Positions 58,178 through 64,000 of a stretch of 64,000 nucleotides of DNA are shown here, piece after piece (position 1 is the first letter of the stretch; each line of letters begins with the position of its first letter). Made by a program: the position numbers and the translations under genes. The notes below the pieces were generated by a model. The model was given only the letters and a program-made list of their open reading frames with translations. It did not search any database and was not told the DNA's origin. Location: NCBI GenBank assembly GCA_001931875.2, contig MSJH02000642.1:186001-250000 (forward strand), in the 5' to 3' direction. The stretch is from Byssochlamys sp. IMV 00236 (lineage: Eukaryota > Ascomycota > Eurotiomycetes > Eurotiales > Thermoascaceae).

Positions 58178-59364
58178 AATTTGTCTTCGATCATGATGGA
58201 GTATCGGGGGTATTCTGATTGCCTGGTTTTGCACGCCGTGTCTTCGGATCTGGGTCAAGCGAGGAGTTGGTGGTTTTGTTGGGCAGTGATCTGTGGTTTC
58301 TATTATGGCGCTGATTAATGATACATCCAATACCTGGTTTAAGTAGTTGACTAGTCGACATATCCACGTTCCTGCAACCAATCAAAGAAGCGAGAATTCT
58401 CACGAGATGGACTACTGAGCTCGTATCGTAAAGATACGATCCGCCCATGATATAGAACTGTAGTCAATCGCAGTCGTAAGTTCCCCTAGAGAGAGAAATA
58501 CTAACCCTATATGGCACCATACACAGTACCAAATCGACTCGAGAATGATGCTTACGTTAGAGTTGAAGAAGATTATAAACCGCAATACCTACCGGTAGAT
58601 CTCTCAAATTGCCAATACTCCGCGAAAGGCTATACTGTCTCCGGCTAGTTAACTAAACCCCAGGATGCCTGAATAATCCCCTCCCCCGCGATATTCCCCA
58701 GGTTTATTTCCGTGTTACTCTCTAATCTATTAAGGTTAGTAGATGCGTTAGTACCATATGCTCGGAATTGACGGATCGCTGGAACGGAGCGCTTTTTTTG
58801 GCCGGATTTCATCATGTCAGCTCTTCCCTCCCAATCACTGAACCGTGAAGCAAGGGAAGATTTTCAGATATCCTTAAAAAAAAAGATATATTGTCACGGT
58901 AGTTACGCCGATATCAGATAGAATTACTGGGCGGAAATTGCAGGGTATGGCAACTTATCCGTTGGCCAGGGGGCTTAGATAGTCACAATATGCTATTATG
59001 GAGCTTGAGAACCACAGGCTTGATAAGAACTGCTTATCCAAATGGCTCTGCTTCAGGAGGGGATACGCTTTTTAACTTTGAAACAGATACAACAAGAGTT
59101 AATCTTACGGCCTCTTATGTTCTCATAAATGTCAATACGTCGTGTGCGCCGCTCGATGGGGGAGCAAGACATTCATATTCAATTCTCATATCGGAAGTTC
59201 GTGACATCTATATAACTAGTTAGGTGATGCAGATTACATAGCAGGTATCATGACATATACCCAAGATGATCCAGACCCGGTCTCTTAGCGCCTCGCTCGA
59301 AAACGAAATCATAAGATGCAAGCAAAATTAACAATGTAATCCGGTCGTCGCCAGTTCTCATCGG
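58178..59364. other. gene-free region
   Basis: 3' flanks of the 116-residue gene (+) and of the C3HC gene (-). Small frames only; nothing supported. A TACTCCGCG variant of the recurrent 9-mer is at about 58616. Confidence 0.6.
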
Positions 59365-60827
59365 TTACGGTGATGAATAGACAGGCTTCGACCTTTTTGG
59401 GGCCTTCACATTCAAAGCCTGCCTCACCCTCCTCAGTTTGGACCACCACTCCTTGTCTTTGGCTTTCTGGGAGTCTCCATCGTTCGACGTGCCACCGATC
59501 GAGCTAGCGTCTATATCTTTAGTAATCTCAGAGCCTGTAGATCTGATCAACCTCCGATGTTTGGTCTTGATAGCGTGGAGGAGAAGTTCCCAGCCACTAT
59601 GAAGATCTTCAGTTCGTTCCGTCTTCTTCCCAGAACCACTTTGCGTCAATTTGTTGACCCACGGACAATAGTCCATATGCTCGGCCACAACGTTGAGCTT
59701 TTCGTACACAGTAAGCTCCCCATTCTCTTTCGGCTTGTACATCCATAGGCCTAAACGTCGAAAGCAGGCACCACAACCGGCCAAGCCAGCCGTACCATCG
59801 GATACCGTATCCCATCCAAAGAAAGCCAGAGCAAAGGCCGCCCTGTCTATATCCTGCGCCGTTTGTTTGGGAGAAGCGGCATTCTTATCGGCCTTCTGGC
59901 CTTGTGAATCAGGGGCTCCAGCTTCAGACGGTACCTTGTTTTCATTTCCCGCATAGAACTCGGGAGGTAATATCCGCAATGCTCCTTCAAGGTTGAAATC
60001 TTCGGGGATCTCGATTCTCTCCCTCGCGGGCAGTTTGGGCCCCATCTTGGCTAGGTTGTAGTAACGCGTTTTGAGGCCGCTTATTGCCACATCAGGGTTG
60101 GCTAGCTGCAATCGATGGATAGTAGCTTTGAGCACTGTCAGTAAATATATATGTATATTTTTGGCTTTCTGTATTGCAGGTTGACATACCATCACAGCCT
60201 CTGTTGCGCCAGGGGCAGTTTAGACCATGGCCTTCTGTGATGAGCTTCTTGTATTCCTCTACCAGTTTTGCCCCTAGACTGAACTTAGTTCTTGCAAATA
60301 AAACCGTCACCGTGGTCGCGAAACTTACGGACTTCCTTCCTTTCCTCCACTTTCTCGATATCGTAGCCGTCCAGCTCATCGAGTTCGTCCGGGAGCTTGA
60401 CAACGACCGAACCACCACATCCTCCAACACAGCTGACTCTCTCAGTGTCTGTACACGACCATCCACGCTTAGCCCATTCAACCTCATTGACCGCCGTGGG
60501 TTTGGAAGACCATTTATCGACCCTGCGGAATGTTTCCAAACGCTCAAGAAAACGCTCGCGATCCCATGGTACAAAGTTGGGGCGGACCGTTGTCGAGCCT
60601 GACGAGGACGGTCTTGAGATATTTGTGACAGACGTTCGAATAACTAGCGGATCGTTCTCACTTCCACTGACACGGACCTTCTTGATCGAGGGAAGCGTCG
60701 TAGTGCGTGGAATGCTTGCGGGAACGTCATTTGGAGTCTTTGCGGCGACGTCTGGGGACGGAGGTTTCGATAGCGAGTCAAGGACTCTGTTGAACTTGCG
60801 CTTTTTCGTGACCAGCGCGTAAGACAT
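59365..60827 (-). CDS. C3HC zinc-finger protein, Rsm1/NIPA-like
   Basis: Three minus-strand exons, 60827-60329, 60273-60190 and 60134-59365 (introns 55 nt each), give 450 residues. The C3HC (zf-C3HC) module spans exons 1-2: Trp88-Arg90 start (VPWDRERFLERLETF), GWSC with Cys125, Cys133 and Cys137, then His182 and Cys186 in HGLNCPW, Cys193. A second, Rsm1-type half follows the ILPPEF region: AFFGWD, CGACFRRLGLW and EHMDYCPWVNKL (His/Cys ligands). Yeast and fission-yeast Rsm1 act in poly(A)+ RNA export; human NIPA (ZC3HC1) is a nuclear-pore basket protein. The N-terminus has a basic MSYALVTKKRKFNRVLD motif seen in fungal members. The exon 2 acceptor is TCTAG ending 60274; the nearer TTCAG leads to a stop. 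Confidence 0.9.
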
Positions 60828-61468
60828 TTTTTCTTCTGGGAATATTATTATGACAATTATGATCTGGGCAGGTGAAAGCTGCCGCAGCAGTTGTGATCTG
60901 CTTGCGATCTGCCAGTGGTTGCTCGAGCTACCGTATTTGTCGCCCAAGCTCAGGCCTTGGCATGGTTTGTTGCCTTGGCGCCTTACGCCTGCAATCATGC
61001 TACAAGGGAAGACGGAAATGCGACCTTACATATCCAACGTGGAATGAGCATCACGCCAACTTTTCACTCTCATCTCAACAAGTATTATGTGACGGACAAA
61101 CTCGTGAAAAGCCTTGGCGTAGTTATCTATTTCATATATGTTGTGGTGGAAGTACTGAGGACAGTTTGAGTTCGTGGATTATTCGATGATGCCGGAAAAT
61201 GATCGATCATATAGACTGGTGATTCTGGGCTGACCAGGCAATGGCAATTGGCAACTAGTGTGATGAATGCCCATCTCGCAACTGAACTAAGCTCTAAATG
61301 CAGAATAATAGAGAAATCGCATCGCAATCCCCCTTTACGACTATAGTAGTCGATTGCTTGAACATAGTTTGGATGTTCATTATCGGCTAAATTTCAAGGT
61401 CGCGAGTATCAGTATGAAATATCACACCATAACTCCATTATATATACAGAATATGAAACCTCCAATGC
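60828..61468. other. intergenic region
   Basis: Promoter of the C3HC gene and trailer of the SGNH hydrolase gene (both minus). No gene seen. Confidence 0.6.
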
Positions 61469-62749
61469 CTATACAAAACTATCTATGAGAAGGAGTACTG
61501 AAAAAATGATAGACAGGACGAAAGGCAGTTCAATATGATGATTGTTACTGCCGACGCCGTGTTTCGACGTCTGCGTTGGTGCAGATGTCGCGGTGTCCGT
61601 AGGTGACCCTGTCTCACTAGACCCTGATGCTGTACTAGTAGAAGTCGCATTTCCTGCAGGTGCTTGTAGCATCCCCTTTTCCACGGCCTCATTGAAAGCA
61701 GCATACCAGATGTCGGCCATCACATGATATCCCTCATCTGTAGGGTGTATGCCATCGCTACCTATGTCCTCTATCGTCAAGTTGCCATAGTCCATCTCTG
61801 CCAGGATGATCCGATCACCAGCTTTTTGGCGCTTCGCAACAAGTTTCCGATATTGGTCGTTGATATCAGCCATTGCTTTCGGTGCGCGCTTATCCGGGAT
61901 CAGAGTGGAGAAAAGAATGGTAGTGTTTGGGGAAGCCTGGTAAATCTCCTTGAGAAAGCCGTCCATGCGTTTGCCTGTGCTCGAAACCTTGTAATGTTGG
62001 ACTCCATCGTTGGTGCCGGCACTGGAATTTGGGGTTAGCATTGCCAGGTCTAGACAGTTACTTCTCCGCTGATCGATTCTCATTTGCACTCACTTCAAGA
62101 GGATCAGATCCGGTTTCGTTGAATAAAGTGACTTTTTGCTCACCGCCTTTATTTGGTCGACCCTGTAGCCAACATACCCGTTATTCTCCTGTTCAGTGCG
62201 CCAGCACATATGGTCAGCGAATTGTCCACGAACCCAAGCTCCGCCCGAATACGACTATAAAGTACGATGCACCCAGTATTATTGCTCTGCAGTGCATATG
62301 AAGGCTGCTCTATGTGTTCAATAGGCCGCGTTCTAACTCACGTTCTCTTTCATGGTACCATGTCTGAGGTTCCCAACCATAGTGGCATTCCATCCATCTG
62401 ATTGCACCATATCCAGAAAGTACTCTCGATAGCCGTTACCATCCGTCGATTTGAAGCCATAAGTAATAGAAGCCCCTAGCGGCATGATTCGCAGCGTGAA
62501 AGGCTTATCATCTTGAGACTTTACGTTCTCTGGTCTTCCCTCGTTGGTGACATTGTTGGTGCTCTTGTCTGATTCTTCTCGGGAGTAGACTGACGCAATA
62601 GCATCTGGAGAGAGCAGAGATGTCGTCGGAGCCGTATGTTCGACAATCGAGCCGTCCACAGATGCGACGGCTGGACCCGATAGCAGACAAAGACTAAAAG
62701 CCGTAGCTATGGCGTAGCCTTTCGCGGCGATGACTAGCCATGGGGCCAT
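61469..62749 (-). CDS. secreted SGNH-family hydrolase, probably GPI-anchored
   Basis: Three minus-strand exons, 62749-62342, 62188-62094 and 62021-61469 (introns 153 and 72 nt), give 351 residues. A signal peptide (residues 1-30, ending PAVAS) leads to an SGNH/GDSL esterase domain: block I PLGASITYG with Ser94, block II region NATMVGN, block III AGTND with Asn172, and block V DGIHPTDEG with Asp257 and His260. These supply the catalytic triad and oxyanion hole. After about residue 285 a Ser/Thr-rich stretch (STSTASGSSETGSPTDTATS) and a hydrophobic tail (LPFVLSIIFSVLLLIDSFV) look like a GPI-attachment signal. Substrate is unknown; fungal relatives deacylate lipids or acetylated sugars. ATG 62749 gives the signal peptide; ATG 62812 would add 21 residues. 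Confidence 0.9.
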
Positions 62750-64000
62750 GGCTGGCTCAGGGAGAGGGACTGCAGGGAAGCAATACGTTAGGCATTCGCC
62801 CACGGGGAGCATCCGGGTTTATAACTGCGTAACATCGTGCGGCTCTGAGCTTAGAATCAACGCGGGTTCCAAAGTCTACAACAAAGAACTAAGGGCCGTG
62901 GCTTAGCTCGTCCAGGGTTTGATTGTTACTCCACTTAAAAGCTATCGAATCCGATGGTCATCTTCAGGTACGGACATGGCGGCGCGGTATCCAGATTCCA
63001 GGCAGATCTAAAGCTGCTAGGAGATAAAACTATTCCAGTTCAGGACAGCGAAAAAGCTTGATTCCTGTCGACACGGACTCAGCCAGTGGGACAGCTCGTG
63101 GGAGTATCATGCTAAGAGAATCCGAATCAGATTCTATGTTCCGCAAACGTGGGGCCTTTCTCTTCTCTATGGCGTCCAATTCGAATTTTGTCCCCAATAC
63201 CTTAGTTAGTCGACTACTGCCGCTTCATGTACTGATAAGAGTGAAGAAATATTGTTCTGAGAAGAGCCAAATGTCATGCTTATGATTACAGATCAATGTA
63301 CAGATTTTCCGTTTGCAACCTCAGCAGACGTGTATGCTGCTCAAAATCACGTCATTTTGCTAGCCGTTGAAATCGCCCCTTTTTTTTCAACTTGATGGGA
63401 AATTTGTTGACTTGGGGGCGGATGCTACTCGGAAATGACAAGCTTTCAGATTGATCAAAAAACCCAATTGATTACTATTGTCTTACCGCCATCTTCTTTA
63501 GCCATGTATGTCATCTATAGTCGACGATTGGCCGAACCAAAAGCACGCCAAAGTTGGCTGTGGACGGCCCGATGCCAAGAATATGGGTTATAGAGTATGA
63601 TCTGACGCAGACATCGAACTGAAAGTGAATCCAAATGGAGAATTTTGGCAGGGATTTGAGAAGCACGACATTATACGCACACTGCGCACGCTCCAGGATG
63701 ACTGCAATAGGGAAGTGTTCGCATGCCATGGCAATTGCCCTGGTGGCCTCCTAGAAAAGCCATGCTTGAGTACGTGATGAAGTGCGCGATTTATCGTGCA
63801 TACTACTGCACGCTGTCCTGTGCAGATCCCATTTCCCCCATATTATGAAGAAATATCGTCGTATTAAGAAACGAGGCTATCCTGCCCGTTTTGCCTCTTG
63901 CGAAGATTCTGCTGCATTCCTCAACATCTCATGCGCCAGCAGAACTCGACATGCGGATACACGGGGTACTTGCAATTAGGGATCGATCCTCTCATGCGAT
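62750..64000. other. terminal region without a recognised gene
   Basis: Promoter of the SGNH gene, then AT-balanced DNA to the window end. Frames of 65-75 codons are present but have no motif or start context. A neighbouring gene may begin past the edge. Confidence 0.55.

Noticed and set aside
63058..63979. Open frames near the window end
   Set aside because: Each about 65-75 codons, no start context, no motif.
1..64000. A secondary-metabolite cluster, defence system or other new multi-gene system
   Set aside because: No polyketide synthase, NRPS, terpene cyclase, NLR-like or repeat-guided gene is present. The only P450 stands alone. The genes are mainly housekeeping.

Overview
The window looks like nuclear DNA of a filamentous ascomycete of the order Eurotiales, most likely an Aspergillus. 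The grounds are short spliceosomal introns (mostly 49-75 nt, GTRNGT donors, CTAAC/CTGAC-type branch points, YAG acceptors), long AT-rich spacers, monocistronic genes on both strands, and proteins typical of that group (copper-fist factor AceA, AlaA, AcuF, Pex11, DUF3632 and DUF7702 families). From memory, not checked here, aceA, alaA and acuF lie in the same neighbourhood on A. fumigatus chromosome 6.

Layout: 0-4.6 kb holds a DUF3632 protein, a multi-pass membrane protein of DUF7702 type and riboflavin enzyme Rib7, all on +. 4.6-8.9 kb is gene-free. 8.9-10.5 kb is copper-fist regulator aceA (+). 14.4-18.6 kb holds alanine aminotransferase alaA (-) and proteasome lid subunit rpn7 (-). 20.5-24.4 kb holds a Git1-type MFS permease (+) and peroxin pex11 (+). 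24.4-31.4 kb is a gene desert with an eroded Ty3/gypsy integrase. 31.4-34.1 kb holds a 30-residue zinc-ribbon microprotein (+) converging on a Na+/H+ antiporter (-). 34.1-40.3 kb is almost empty apart from orphan coding remnants. 40.3-45.4 kb holds gluconeogenic PEP carboxykinase acuF (+) converging on the mitochondrial oxoglutarate/malate carrier (-). 48.9-62.8 kb holds a short divergent P450-like protein, nse2, abd1, a 116-aa hypothetical (+), a C3HC zinc-finger (Rsm1/NIPA-like) protein and a secreted SGNH hydrolase, all - except the hypothetical.

Most genes are housekeeping. A loose theme is carbon metabolism: AcuF, the oxoglutarate/malate carrier, AlaA and Pex11 all serve growth on gluconeogenic or fatty-acid carbon, and the acuF upstream region carries a CCG-N7-CCG site of the AcuK/AcuM type. 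I see no secondary-metabolite cluster, CRISPR, rRNA or convincing tRNA. The most unusual signals are a non-coding 9-mer (TACTCCGTA/TACGGAGTA) found 12 times in intergenic DNA, a run of four hairpins at 1550-1712, the spliced microprotein, and a 125-codon exon-like segment at 38906-39280 that has no obvious start. I did not find a clearly new multi-gene system.
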